The notes below the pieces were generated by a model. The model was given only the letters and a program-made list of their open reading frames with translations, was not told where the DNA came from and searched no databases. Of a DNA stretch of 64,000 bases, positions 17,956-26,850 are shown piece by piece. The translations under genes were made by a program, and so were the position numbers. Origin of the DNA: Spirosoma sordidisoli. GTDB taxonomy: Bacteria; Bacteroidota; Bacteroidia; Cytophagales; Spirosomataceae. The number at the start of each line of letters is the position of its first letter. Within the stretch, counting starts at the first letter, position 1. The stretch is taken from positions 186,001 to 250,000 of the forward strand of contig NZ_SBLB01000003.1 of assembly GCF_004138325.1 (NCBI RefSeq). The letters are read 5' to 3'.

Positions 17956-19257
17956 ATGAAACGATTACTTACAACTATACTTTCGCTGGCGTCGCTTACG
18001 AGCATGGCGCAGAACCCCGCTCCCGCTAAACCGCAGACCCGGCCTATAGCCCTCCTGAATGCCACCGTCCACATCGGGAACGGGCAGGTCATCCAGAACG
18101 GGGTGGTGGTGTTCGACAAGGGTATCATCACCACCGTGGCCGATGCCACCACAATCCGGCTCAACACCAACGAGATGGAGGTGATCAACGTGGCTGGTAA
18201 ACATGTGTATCCGGGCTTCATATCCCCCGCATCGACGGTGGGTTTGCAGGAAATCGGAGCCGTGCGGGCCACCGTCGATAAACAGGAAATAGGCATATTG
18301 AATCCCAACATTCGGGCGTTGATTGCCTACAACACCGATTCGGAAATTATTCCAACCATCCGCAATAACGGCGTCTTGCTCACCCAGGCCATGCCGCAGG
18401 GCGGTACCGTATCGGGTAGCTCCAGTGTGATGATGGCCGACGGCTGGAACTGGGAAGATGCGGTGCTGAAAAAGGATGATGGCCTGTGGCTCAACTGGCC
18501 CGGCTACTTTGCGCGCTCGTTCGATCTGGCCGATTTCACCACCGTTGTCAAGAAAAACGAACGGCGCGACGAAGTGATCAGCTCATTACGGTCCACCTTC
18601 GCGGATGCCAAAGCATATGCGGCTCTGCCCAGCCCAACCCCCATGAATCTTAAGCTGGAGGCTATGCGGGGCTTATTTTCAGGCCGCCAGAACCTCTACA
18701 TCCGGGCCGACTATGGTAAAGACATCATCGAAGCGGTTCAGTTTGCCCGCTCCGCGGGTGTGCCTAAGGTGGTTATTGTCGGGGGCGAAGAAGCCCATCG
18801 GGTTGCCGGATTCCTTAAGGAACAGAACATTCCGATTATCCTGAGCGCGCTTCACCGCCTGCCCAACCGCGACGATGAGGATGTCGACCTGCCGTATCGT
18901 ATGCCGGCTATCCTGCAAAAAGCGGGTGTACTGGTAAGCCTGAGTTATGCCGATGCGTGGTGGCGCACCCGAAATCTGCCGTTCCTGGCCGGTACGGCGG
19001 TAGGATTTGGGGTCACCGATCGCGAGGAAGCGCTGAAAATGATCACCTCCAATACCGCCAGGATTATGGGTATCGATAACCTGGTCGGGACACTGGAACG
19101 GGGCAAACAGGCCACTCTGTTCGTCTCGGCCGGCGATGCGCTCGATATGCGGACCAACGTAGTGGAGCACGTATTCATCCAGGGTAAAAAAGTAAACCTG
19201 GACGATCGGCACAAGCGACTTTACAATACCTACAAAGAAAAATACCAGCAGAAATAA
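17956..19257 (+). CDS. Exported amidohydrolase-fold protein lacking the HxH metal motif
   Basis: A 433-residue relative of the preceding amidohydrolase, with its own signal peptide (ending TSMAQ, residue 19). The start strand LLNATVHIGNGQVIQNG and the end LVGTLERGKQATLFV are typical of the family. The HxH site reads YPGFISPAST, so the first two metal ligands are absent, as in the first module of its neighbour. A remaining His is in SALHRLPNRDDED. It may be a non-catalytic or altered partner subunit of the upstream protein; it lies 29 bp downstream and ends at a terminator. Confidence 0.8.
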   Translation: MKRLLTTILSLASLTSMAQNPAPAKPQTRPIALLNATVHIGNGQVIQNGVVVFDKGIITTVADATTIRLNTNEMEVINVAGKHVYPGFISPASTVGLQEIGAVRATVDKQEIGILNPNIRALIAYNTDSEIIPTIRNNGVLLTQAMPQGGTVSGSSSVMMADGWNWEDAVLKKDDGLWLNWPGYFARSFDLADFTTVVKKNERRDEVISSLRSTFADAKAYAALPSPTPMNLKLEAMRGLFSGRQNLYIRADYGKDIIEAVQFARSAGVPKVVIVGGEEAHRVAGFLKEQNIPIILSALHRLPNRDDEDVDLPYRMPAILQKAGVLVSLSYADAWWRTRNLPFLAGTAVGFGVTDREEALKMITSNTARIMGIDNLVGTLERGKQATLFVSAGDALDMRTNVVEHVFIQGKKVNLDDRHKRLYNTYKEKYQQK

Positions 19258-19279
19258 CCTGGTTGACAAACCCACACCA

Positions 19280-19316
19280 AACGCGGGGATGACACAGTCA
19301 TTCCCGCGTTTTCTTT
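19280..19316 (+). terminator. Terminator after the amidohydrolase pair
   Basis: ACGCGGGGATGAC (19281-19293) pairs with GTCATTCCCGCGT (19297-19309) with one mismatch and a 3-nt loop, then TTTCTTTT. Confidence 0.8.
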
Positions 19317-19370
19317 TACAAACCATTGGGCGCACAAGCCGTTGTGGTGTAAACTATAGCGATAATCACC

Positions 19371-20108
19371 GTGGCTTTTACTTTCCTGACTGCCGAATGG
19401 CGGAACCTTATATTTGCAAACTACGCCATCGATCCTGAGGTGCTGAAACCGCTGGTTCCGTACGGTACCGAACTGGATGCGTACAATGGCATCTGCTACG
19501 GGAGCCTGGTGGGTTTTTACTTTCAGCGGGTCAGGTTGTTCGGGGCCGTAGCGGTGCCCTTTCACCAGGAGTTCGAAGAGTTCAACCTGCGCTTTTACGT
19601 TCGTCGCAAACACCAGACCGGCTGGCGGAGAGGGGTGGTGTTCGTCAAGGAAATTGTTCCGAAGCCAGCTATTTCACTCGTGGCCAATACCTTATACGGC
19701 GAGCCGTATGCTACCCATCCGATGCGGCATGAGTGGCGAACCGATGCGGACCAGCAGTACACCCGGTACGAATGGAAGGTCAACGGGGCCTGGAACCACA
19801 TTCAGGTACGGGCCGATCAGAGGGGGCACGCGCTGGTACCCGACAGCGAAGAAGCGTTTATCACCGAACATTACTGGGGGTATACCAACCGGTCGTCTTC
19901 AGGTACGAAAGCTGGACGAACCTCCGAGTACGAGGTCGTTCACCCCACCTGGTCGATTTTTCCGGTAACGGATTATTCGGTTCATTGTGACGTGACTACG
20001 CTGTACGGCAGTCGTTTCGCTCCGTTTTTTGAGGAGCCTCCGCGGTCTATATTCCTGGCCGATGGTTCCGCGGTAGCGATCAGGTCCGGCGAAACAATAA
20101 GCAGGTAA
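19371..20108 (+). CDS. DUF2071 (YqjF-like) protein
   Basis: A 245-residue protein of the DUF2071/YqjF family (acetoacetate-decarboxylase-like fold, function not established). Family features: FLTAEWRNLIFANYAIDPEVLKPLVPYGTEL at the start (a Trp-Arg-x-Leu core), YGSLVGFYF, and EFEEFNLRFYVRR. It starts with GTG at 19371; I see no in-frame ATG that would keep the conserved N-terminus. Cytosolic. It stands alone between a terminator and an AT-rich gap. Confidence 0.75.
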   Translation: MAFTFLTAEWRNLIFANYAIDPEVLKPLVPYGTELDAYNGICYGSLVGFYFQRVRLFGAVAVPFHQEFEEFNLRFYVRRKHQTGWRRGVVFVKEIVPKPAISLVANTLYGEPYATHPMRHEWRTDADQQYTRYEWKVNGAWNHIQVRADQRGHALVPDSEEAFITEHYWGYTNRSSSGTKAGRTSEYEVVHPTWSIFPVTDYSVHCDVTTLYGSRFAPFFEEPPRSIFLADGSAVAIRSGETISR

Positions 20109-20186
20109 CCTGCAGATCGGAATAGGAAAAAAAGAAGTAAAAATATAAATAATATATAAAATATATGGGCAAAGAGGGGTCAAGTC

Positions 20187-20194
20187 TATTTTTG
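20187..20194 (+). promoter_or_regulatory. Bacteroidota -7 box (TAttTTTG)
   Basis: Exact TAnnTTTG 60 bp upstream of the membrane-protein ATG at 20255, at the end of an AT-rich run (about 20125-20165). Confidence 0.45.
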
Positions 20195-20254
20195 TTGTTA
20201 ACTCCAGCGCAATTGTAGGCTAATGGAGTTAGCTGACTTCCTCTCATCGCGCTT

Positions 20255-21541
20255 ATGTCAGAAAAAAAAGGTATTCTGGTTCCTCTTATTCTGTTCGTAG
20301 TCATACTGGTTTATTATACTCTTGTTGGTATTTTCAGCCAGAACATACCCTATGCCGATGATCTCAGCCTGCTGGCCAGCTTATACGATCTATCCAATCA
20401 GGGTAGTGTGTCGGCAACGCTTTCTATCCTGTTTTCCTTTCACAATGAGCACCGGTTGCTGCTGCCCCGGTTAGTAACGATAGGACTGACAGCTTTAAAC
20501 GGCGGTGTTATCGATTTTCGGTGGTGGGTCTGGCTGGGGAACGCATTTCTGCTCGTGCCGCTGGCTGTCTTTTATCAGGTCCTGGCCGGAAGAAAGATCT
20601 CGCCAGCCTATCTGGTACCCATTGCTCTGTTGCTATTCCAGCCGTTGCATACCGAGTTGGTGTACTGGGGCATGGCTTCGTTGCAGAATCTGGGCGTGCT
20701 GGCGCTGGCGGTTATCACGCTGTATCTGGCAGCCGGACCTCTATCCTTTACCCGTTTAGCCCTGGTACTCGGTCTAACCCTGTTAAGCATGTTGACGGGG
20801 GCGAATGGTATGCTGCTCATTCCGGCTGTTGCCTTTGTCTGGCTGCTCCGGCGTCAGTACTGGCTGGTAGCGGGCTGGCTGATCATAGGCAGCCTAGCGA
20901 TCGGGTTATACTGGTGGGGGTTCGACCCGGCCATACAGTCGGGTATCGGGGCTGAACAGGCATCGACCCTTTTCGAAAAGGCGCAGACGCTGCTAGGCCT
21001 GTTGGGAGCACTCGTAGAGTCTCAGCGGTACCAGGAAATTCCGATGGCAACCGGGTTGCTGTTAGTACTTGCCTTTGGTATTCCAGCAGCACGTATAGTA
21101 CAACGGGTATGGACCCAGTCCGTACCGTCGGCAGATCGGGGCGCGCTGTTTATGGTGGCTTTGGGTGGTTTTCTGCTGATGACCATGGCCGCCATTGCCG
21201 TGAGCCGTCAGCTGGATGCTGCTCTCTTCGTGACGCGTTATAAAATATACCCGTTGCTCCTGCTCATCTGCGTGTATCTGATGATGGTACTGACCAGCAT
21301 GACACCTGCCCGCTGGATGTTACCCGCCTGCGTCGTCGTTGGCCTGGCCATAAACGTGATCGGTTACTGGCGGTCGCTGCCCAGGCTTGAAAAGCATCAG
21401 GCTTATATGAACGAGCAGCTAATAAACTGGGAACGTTATCATCGGGTTGACGCGCCAACGCCGTTTATGCGCCACTACTACGAGCAGCGCTGGACAGCTG
21501 CCCACCGGGAGGGCTTGTATCTGCCGCCCGCCATTCGATAA
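20255..21541 (+). CDS. Polytopic membrane protein, GT-C glycosyltransferase-like
   Basis: A 428-residue integral membrane protein with about ten helices. The first extracytoplasmic loop has IPYADDLSLLASLYDL and later HNEHRLLLPRL. Acidic residues in this first loop followed by a helical bundle are the layout of GT-C glycosyltransferases and related lipid-linked sugar enzymes. I cannot name a family, and the GT-C idea rests on layout only. The C-terminus is soluble (YHRVDAPTPFMRHYYEQRW). It looks a little less GC-biased than its neighbours, with a very AT-rich upstream gap, which may indicate transfer. No other polysaccharide gene is adjacent. It ends 10 bp from the convergent M23 gene. Confidence 0.6.
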   Translation: MSEKKGILVPLILFVVILVYYTLVGIFSQNIPYADDLSLLASLYDLSNQGSVSATLSILFSFHNEHRLLLPRLVTIGLTALNGGVIDFRWWVWLGNAFLLVPLAVFYQVLAGRKISPAYLVPIALLLFQPLHTELVYWGMASLQNLGVLALAVITLYLAAGPLSFTRLALVLGLTLLSMLTGANGMLLIPAVAFVWLLRRQYWLVAGWLIIGSLAIGLYWWGFDPAIQSGIGAEQASTLFEKAQTLLGLLGALVESQRYQEIPMATGLLLVLAFGIPAARIVQRVWTQSVPSADRGALFMVALGGFLLMTMAAIAVSRQLDAALFVTRYKIYPLLLLICVYLMMVLTSMTPARWMLPACVVVGLAINVIGYWRSLPRLEKHQAYMNEQLINWERYHRVDAPTPFMRHYYEQRWTAAHREGLYLPPAIR

Positions 21542-21551
21542 GTCAGGTTCG

Positions 21552-22622
21552 TTAGTGTACCCGCAGCTTTTGACCGGGGCGCAACCGCGACCGCGACGAC
21601 AAGTGATTCTTACGTGTCAGTGCCGACACCGACATCCCGTATCGACTGGCAATCGAGCTGAGCGTTTCACCCGACCGGACGCGGTGAAGCACGGTTCGTT
21701 TGATGCGCGGCTTGAAGCTAGGCTCGGCCGATGACGAACGACCTCCCCGCAGATAATCCCAGACGTTTCGGGTGAGCAGGAAGTGATCGGAGTTGATCGT
21801 ATTTTCGGGAAATGAGTAGATATTGAGCGGGCTGAAGGGATTTCCTTCATAACGCGTCTCGAAATGCAGGTGGGCTCCGTAGCTGCGGCCGGTATTACCG
21901 CCCAGTCCCAGCTGGTCACCGGCTTTGATGAGTTGACCTGTTTCGACTGTCTGCTTGGACATGTGGCCATACAGCGTTTCGAGCCCGTTGTAGTGCCGAA
22001 CCAGTACATACCGCCCGTAGCCGTTACCATCCCACCCAACGACCCGTACAATGCCGTCGAAGGCCGAGTAGACCGGGTCGCCGGTTTCCAGGTCGAGGTC
22101 GGCTCCGGTATGCCAGCGTCCCCAGCGGTAGCCAAAATTAGACGTCAGTTTGCCTTCGTTCAGCGGGGGCGACCAGAAGCGGTTGGCTGGCGGATCATAG
22201 AGCTTGATGTCGATGGCTTCGTCGAACTCCAGCGGATTAATGTTGTAGGGATCGATCGTGCGCGAATCCCATACGGCGTAATAATCGGCTATCTTGACCC
22301 ATTCATTACCTACCAGCACCGAGTCGATAACTTCAACAACGCTGGTTTCTCCCTGATCGATCTGGCTGGTGTCTTCGCTGACGACCGGGTTTAGTGCTTT
22401 TTTAGGTTCAAACTGGTTGTTGAAGCGCAGTTGAGTGGTTTCCTGGTCATAGGGGTCGTCCGCTTTTCGAGGCTGCTCAACGACCGGCGCATTGGGGGAG
22501 GGTTGATTTCTTGGCGTAATCTTCAAGTTATTCTTGAATCGACCGCGTTCCTGGGCGGACGCCGTTACGGTCAGGCATAGGCATCCAATAGCCAAAAGCC
22601 ACTGTGTAGCGGTTTTTTTCAT
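21552..22622 (-). CDS. M23 (LytM) endopeptidase with C-terminal LysM
   Basis: A 356-residue exported cell-wall enzyme (signal peptide to about residue 23, TASAQ). The M23 zinc peptidase domain lies at about 160-285 with the ligands in RWHTGADLDL (H, D), LYGHMS and GAHLHFE. A LysM peptidoglycan-binding domain follows at about 310-356 (LHRVRSGETLSSIASRYG, ending RPGQKLRVH). It probably cleaves stem-peptide cross-links or activates amidases at the wall. All zinc ligands are present. A 14-bp palindrome lies just before the ATG (22647-22660). Confidence 0.92.
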   Translation of the reverse strand: MKKTATQWLLAIGCLCLTVTASAQERGRFKNNLKITPRNQPSPNAPVVEQPRKADDPYDQETTQLRFNNQFEPKKALNPVVSEDTSQIDQGETSVVEVIDSVLVGNEWVKIADYYAVWDSRTIDPYNINPLEFDEAIDIKLYDPPANRFWSPPLNEGKLTSNFGYRWGRWHTGADLDLETGDPVYSAFDGIVRVVGWDGNGYGRYVLVRHYNGLETLYGHMSKQTVETGQLIKAGDQLGLGGNTGRSYGAHLHFETRYEGNPFSPLNIYSFPENTINSDHFLLTRNVWDYLRGGRSSSAEPSFKPRIKRTVLHRVRSGETLSSIASRYGMSVSALTRKNHLSSRSRLRPGQKLRVH

Positions 22623-22646
22623 CGTTCGGAAGGGGTAGGGTGTCGA

Positions 22647-22660
22647 ATAAACCGGTTTAT
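22647..22660. promoter_or_regulatory. 14-bp perfect palindrome upstream of the M23 gene
   Basis: ATAAACCGGTTTAT reads the same on both strands and lies 25 bp before the M23 start codon; a possible operator. Confidence 0.35.
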
Positions 22661-22667
22661 ACAGAAT

Positions 22668-22703
22668 CCTCTACCAGGCAGAGTGTTCTCTGCCTGGTAG
22701 AGG
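22668..22703 (-). terminator. Long hairpin between trxB and the M23 gene
   Basis: A 16-bp perfect stem (22668-22683 with 22688-22703) and a TGTT loop. On the minus strand it follows trxB, so it is probably its terminator, although the following T-run is weak (ATTCTGTAT). Confidence 0.6.
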
Positions 22704-22760
22704 AGCCACGAACAGCATGGATTATAGACCTGTCAATTCGATACCCTGCCTCTTTTTAAG

Positions 22761-23732
22761 TTAATGAACAAGTTCCTGGTCCTGCATTTCCAGCGTGACA
22801 AGGTAACGTTCGGCATCCAGTGCGGCCATACAGCCTGTTCCCGCAGCGGTAACGGCCTGCCGGTAGATGTTGTCCTGAGCGTCACCACACGCAAAAACGC
22901 CGGGTATGTTGGTACGGGTACTCCCTTTCTCGGTCAGAATGTATCCACTCTCATCCAGATCCAGATAGTCCCGGAATATATCCGTGTTGGGTTTGTGACC
23001 GATGGCTACAAAGAAGCCGGTCACATCTAAAACGCGTTCTTCGCCCGATACCGTATTTTTCACCCGTACGCCCGATACTTCGTCGTCGCCCAGGATTTCT
23101 TCGGTTTCGGTATGGAACAGAATCTCAATATTGGGCGCCGTTTTTACCCGTTGCTGCATGAACTTGGAAGCCCGCATATCGCCCCGGCGGACGAGCATGT
23201 ACACTTTGCGGCAAAGGTTAGCCAGGTAGCTGGCTTCTTCGGCCGCTGTATCGCCGGCCCCTACAATCGCTACGTCCTGCCCCCGGAAAAAAAAGCCGTC
23301 GCAGACCGCGCAGGCGGATACGCCCCGACCGTTTAGCCGCATTTCGGAGGGCAGGCCCAGCCACTTGGCCGATGCGCCGGTTGAAATGATGACCGAATCG
23401 GCCGTTAGTTCAAGCTTATCGTCGACGGTGATGCGGTGGGGCCGGCCGTGACCGGGTGTTTCCGAAAAATCCACGGCCGTGACCATACCGTATCGAATAT
23501 CAGTACCAAACCGGCGTGCCTGCTTTTCGAGGTCCTGCATCATCTGCGGGCCTTCTACGCCATCTGGATAACCAGGAAAATTGTCGACTTCTGTCGTAAT
23601 GGTCAGCTGGCCACCAGGCTGTCCACCCTGATAAAGGACGGGCTTCATGTTGGCGCGGGCTGCGTAAATGGCGGCTGTATAACCGGCGGGGCCGGAGCCT
23701 ATAATCAGGCACTTAATGTGTTCGGGAGTCAT
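22761..23732 (-). CDS. trxB: Thioredoxin-disulfide reductase TrxB
   Basis: A 323-residue FAD/NADPH enzyme that reduces thioredoxin. FAD-binding GSGPAGYTAAIYAARAN is at the N-terminus. The redox-active pair is C141-A-V-C144 in SACAVCDGFF. NADPH-binding AIVGAGDTAAEEA follows, and FAD contact VFACGDAQD lies near the end. Length fits bacterial TrxB. The frame is open to 23795, but the ATG at 23732 gives the normal start MTPEHIKCLIIGSG. It stands alone, ending at a long hairpin. Confidence 0.95.
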   Translation of the reverse strand: MTPEHIKCLIIGSGPAGYTAAIYAARANMKPVLYQGGQPGGQLTITTEVDNFPGYPDGVEGPQMMQDLEKQARRFGTDIRYGMVTAVDFSETPGHGRPHRITVDDKLELTADSVIISTGASAKWLGLPSEMRLNGRGVSACAVCDGFFFRGQDVAIVGAGDTAAEEASYLANLCRKVYMLVRRGDMRASKFMQQRVKTAPNIEILFHTETEEILGDDEVSGVRVKNTVSGEERVLDVTGFFVAIGHKPNTDIFRDYLDLDESGYILTEKGSTRTNIPGVFACGDAQDNIYRQAVTAAGTGCMAALDAERYLVTLEMQDQELVH

Positions 23733-23904
23733 TGCAAATGGGGCAATTCGTTGTCGGATAGCACTAGTGACCGTTCGATAAAAAACGAGTGTCAACAGGA
23801 CAACATACGCAAAATTGAAAAAAATCCCGTAGAATGCAAAGTAAGGGGCGTCCGGTCCGTTAGGACTATAGATTTACCGCACCGATCGTCCGGGCCTGAA
23901 TGGA

Positions 23905-25887
23905 TCATAACACCCGCCATTCGATGCGTCGGTTGAGACGCCGGTTTTCGTCGTTCGTGTTGGGCGCCACCGGGCGTGTTTTTCCGTATCCTACAGCCCG
24001 AATGCGCCCCGGATCGATGCCTGCCTGGCTTAGGTACGTCACGACCGTCTGTGCCCGTTTCTGCGACAACGTCTGGTTGGCGGCTGCTTCGCCGGTATCG
24101 TCGGTATGGCCCGATATTTCAATACGGAGGGCCGGGTTCATTTTTAGATATGCCGACAGCCGGTTCAGTTCGGTGCGCGATTTATCGGCCAGGTCATACC
24201 GACCCGACTCGAAGAATAGGTTGTTCAATATTTCTTTAGCGGTGGCTCCTGCTACCGCCGGCTCCAGGGGAACGGCCAGGGTCAGGCCATCGCCCCGCTC
24301 GCTTTTTTTCTGGGTAAAGTCGAACGAGAGGCTCTTAAACAGATAGCCGGGGGTGCTAACGTAGAGTGCATATTCACCACCGCTCGGCAGCACCGTTGTG
24401 TACTGTCCTGTTTGCGCATCGGCCTGTACCTGGGTGATAACCTGGTTGGTTTTCAGGTCGATCAGCTCGATGGTAGCGGCCAGGGGTTTCTTCGTTCTGG
24501 CGTCGGCAATAACCCCTTTCAGAATACTGACCGGCCTGACCCGTTCCCGCAGCGACTCGGGCAGATCGAACGCATACAGCCGGGACTTCTGGGATACGCC
24601 ATCTTTCTGCTCTTCGTACGAGTAATAAGCTCGTTTGCCGGTTGCTGAGACAAAGAGAGAGGCCTGGTCTTCGGAGGTGTTGATGGGATACCCCAGGTTA
24701 GCCGGCGCTGACCAGCCCGATTGGTTACTGTCACTCACAAACAGATCGTAGCCCCCCAGTCCAATGTGCCCGTCGGAAGCGAAAAACAGGCTCTGACCAT
24801 TGGGATGAATAAAGGGTGAGGCTTCGTTCTGGGGCGTATTGATGGGGTCGCCCAGGTTGACAGGGTCGGCCCAGTTACCCAGCGAATCCCGATCGGCCCG
24901 CCAGATATCCCGACGGCCTTTGCCGCCCGGCCGGTCCGACACGAAATACAGACGCCGTCCGTCGGCTGACAGGGCGGGCTGCGATTCGTAGAAACGGGTG
25001 TTGATCGTTGGGCCCAGGTTGTCAGGGGTCGACCAGGTATCGCCGGTTTTCTGGCTAACGTACAGATCGCAACTGCCAAACCCTTTTCGCCCCTGACAGG
25101 CCGTAAAAACAATCAGTCGCCCATCGGCCGATAAACTGGCGGTGCCTTCGTTTTCGGGGGTATTGATGCCGGGCGACAGCGAGACGGGGGGCGTCCAGGT
25201 TTCGCCGTTGAAGGTGGCTACCATCAGATCTTCGTCTCCTTCGGGTTTGAGGGCTGTAAACACCAGTGTCTGCTCATCGGCCGTAAGGACCGGAAAATAC
25301 TGCGAAGGGGTCGTCTGCAGGACTGGTGACAAGGGTTTGGGGTCGACCGTTTGCGGGCGTTGCAGGGCGTTCTGCCCAAACCGGGCGGTTTCGATCTGGC
25401 GTTCGATCCGTTTGGCCTGTACCGACTGGGGGGCAAATAAGGTCTGGTATTTTTCGAGATAGGGCAGTGCTTCGGCGTAGCGCCCCAGTCGAAGGAGTGT
25501 GTTGCTGAGCGATTGATAGGCTGCTCCCGAGGCCGGACTGTCGGGTTGCAGCCGAAGGGCGTTACGATAGGCCGCTATGGCCGGCTCGTACCGTTTGGTG
25601 AACTCATAGAGCTGCCCCAGTTTAATGTAGGCATCGGTAAAATTAGGGTTCTCTTTGATGGCCTGTTCCATGAACGGGATGGCTTCCGTAGCGCGCCGTT
25701 CGCCAAAAAGCTTGATCGATTGGTCGTAGAGCTGCCGGGCTTTGGTCGTCTGCCCGAAACCAGGGCTGGTCAGCAGGAGCAGGAAGCTAAACAGGCCGAT
25801 GAGCGCGAGCAGCCCCCCGTACTCTCCATTCCGTTTACCTGTCAGGGAATATCCAGATACTTGTGTGTTTGTAATGAAAGCTGCCAT
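23905..25887 (-). CDS. TPR-PD40-CRD-OmpA envelope protein (PorE-like architecture)
   Basis: A 660-residue envelope protein. Domains in order: an N-terminal hydrophobic signal/anchor (about 24-46), TPR repeats (about 47-150, e.g. AIPFMEQAIKENPNFTDAYIKLG), five or so PD40 propeller blades (about 195-430, e.g. ALSADGRRLYFVSDRPGG), a carboxypeptidase-regulatory-like domain (about 450-530, VIADARTKKPLAATIEL), and an OmpA C-terminal peptidoglycan-binding domain (about 545-660, IEISGHTDDTGEAAANQTLSQKRA). This order is that of PorE of the type IX secretion system, but PorE is a lipoprotein and I see no lipobox, so it may be a paralogue. Its start overlaps the end of queE by 46 bp. Confidence 0.82.
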   Translation of the reverse strand: MAAFITNTQVSGYSLTGKRNGEYGGLLALIGLFSFLLLLTSPGFGQTTKARQLYDQSIKLFGERRATEAIPFMEQAIKENPNFTDAYIKLGQLYEFTKRYEPAIAAYRNALRLQPDSPASGAAYQSLSNTLLRLGRYAEALPYLEKYQTLFAPQSVQAKRIERQIETARFGQNALQRPQTVDPKPLSPVLQTTPSQYFPVLTADEQTLVFTALKPEGDEDLMVATFNGETWTPPVSLSPGINTPENEGTASLSADGRLIVFTACQGRKGFGSCDLYVSQKTGDTWSTPDNLGPTINTRFYESQPALSADGRRLYFVSDRPGGKGRRDIWRADRDSLGNWADPVNLGDPINTPQNEASPFIHPNGQSLFFASDGHIGLGGYDLFVSDSNQSGWSAPANLGYPINTSEDQASLFVSATGKRAYYSYEEQKDGVSQKSRLYAFDLPESLRERVRPVSILKGVIADARTKKPLAATIELIDLKTNQVITQVQADAQTGQYTTVLPSGGEYALYVSTPGYLFKSLSFDFTQKKSERGDGLTLAVPLEPAVAGATAKEILNNLFFESGRYDLADKSRTELNRLSAYLKMNPALRIEISGHTDDTGEAAANQTLSQKRAQTVVTYLSQAGIDPGRIRAVGYGKTRPVAPNTNDENRRLNRRIEWRVL

Positions 25888-26486
25888 TGCGGATGGTCTT
25901 TAACGTACTCAACGATGCGAGGTAGCATTTCATTGGAACGACTCCACTCGGTTTGTAAAAAGAGTTTACAATCGGGGCGCAGCGAGGGTACAAACGACTC
26001 GGCAAAGGCGAAATCAGACTGATTGTAGACAATGACTTTCAACTCATCGGCCCGTTCAAAAATGGCCGGGTTGGGTTTTTTGAACTTCTTGGGCGAAAAG
26101 CAGATCCAGTCCCACGAACCGGTAACGGCCTCACAGACGCCGGATGTTTCGATGTTGGTCCTGAAGCCGGCGGTCTGTAACGCGCGGGTGAGTGGGGTCA
26201 GGTTGTGCATCAATGGTTCGCCACCCGTAATGACCGCCATTCGACCCGGATAGGCCAGGGCGCCGGTCACAATAGCATCGATGGTACGCTGCGGATGAGC
26301 GTTGACATCCCACGATTCTTTTACGTCGCACCAGTGACAGCCCACGTCGCAGCCACCCAGCCGGATAAAATAGGCCGCCCGCCCGGTATGCGCTCCCTCG
26401 CCCTGGAGCGTATAAAACGCTTCCATTACGGGTAATGATGACGTAAGTAAGTCTGTTGAAGGTTGTTGTTTCTGTTCCAAAAGCAT
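25842..26486 (-). CDS. queE: 7-carboxy-7-deazaguanine synthase QueE
   Basis: A 214-residue radical SAM enzyme making 7-carboxy-7-deazaguanine for queuosine and other deazapurines. The cluster motif is C46-DVG-C50-HW-C53 (CX3CX2C). MEAFYTLQGEGAHTGRAAYF precedes it, ITGGEP is the SAM-contacting motif, and ETSGVC and the FSPKKFKKP segment are family features. An exact -7 box lies immediately upstream (26491-26498), which would put the transcript start almost at the first ATG. Translation may therefore begin with a very short leader, or at Met21 (26426). No other queuosine gene is in the window. The 3' end overlaps the OmpA-family gene. Confidence 0.9.
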   Translation of the reverse strand: MLLEQKQQPSTDLLTSSLPVMEAFYTLQGEGAHTGRAAYFIRLGGCDVGCHWCDVKESWDVNAHPQRTIDAIVTGALAYPGRMAVITGGEPLMHNLTPLTRALQTAGFRTNIETSGVCEAVTGSWDWICFSPKKFKKPNPAIFERADELKVIVYNQSDFAFAESFVPSLRPDCKLFLQTEWSRSNEMLPRIVEYVKDHPQWQLSLQTHKYLDIP

Positions 26487-26490
26487 ACGA

Positions 26491-26498
26491 CAAAGATA
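26491..26498 (-). promoter_or_regulatory. Bacteroidota -7 box (TAtcTTTG) for queE
   Basis: Exact TAnnTTTG on the minus strand 5 bp upstream of the first possible ATG of queE. Confidence 0.4.
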
Positions 26499-26850
26499 CG
26501 GCTTTTGGCGCCTGGTTCGAGCCTCTGCCTGTTTTAGGACACGCCGACCCGCTTACAGATGGCGAAACTGGCCGGAGGCTTGTTCCAGATGGAGCTGGCT
26601 ATTACTTTTGCGCCCATGATCTCCTCCCGGGCCGCCGTTCCTTATTTTCGACATCGTCGCCATCATCGCGGCTGATCGGTCCATATTCTACGACTGAATC
26701 GATCTGCCGATCCGTCGTTTTCCAGTACTTTTGCCGTTCATTTAACCAGGTGGTTCTGCGACGCGTCAATGCCTGCGGCCTGCCTACTCATCAGCGAATA
26801 ACTCCCGGCCTTTACGGCCTGTTGTGATTCGTCATTCGTCAAATCCATTC
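26499..26850. promoter_or_regulatory. Divergent queE/hisG intergenic region
   Basis: About 360 bp without a convincing gene. It holds a -7 box for hisG (26726-26733). A possible micro-ORF after it (ATG at 26769, ten codons) has no histidines, so there is no sign of a classical his attenuator peptide. A short palindrome GGCC-N6-GGCC lies near 26804-26820. No tRNA. Confidence 0.4.
26726..26733 (+). promoter_or_regulatory. Bacteroidota -7 box (TActTTTG) for hisG
   Basis: Exact TAnnTTTG, giving an untranslated leader of about 110 nt before the hisG ATG at 26851. Confidence 0.5.

Noticed and set aside
26513..26530. tRNA T-arm-like GGTTCGAGCC
   Set aside because: No acceptor stem, anticodon arm or CCA around it.
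26456..26827. A 123-codon open frame between queE and hisG
   Set aside because: No family resemblance, it crosses promoter boxes and overlaps the divergent control region.
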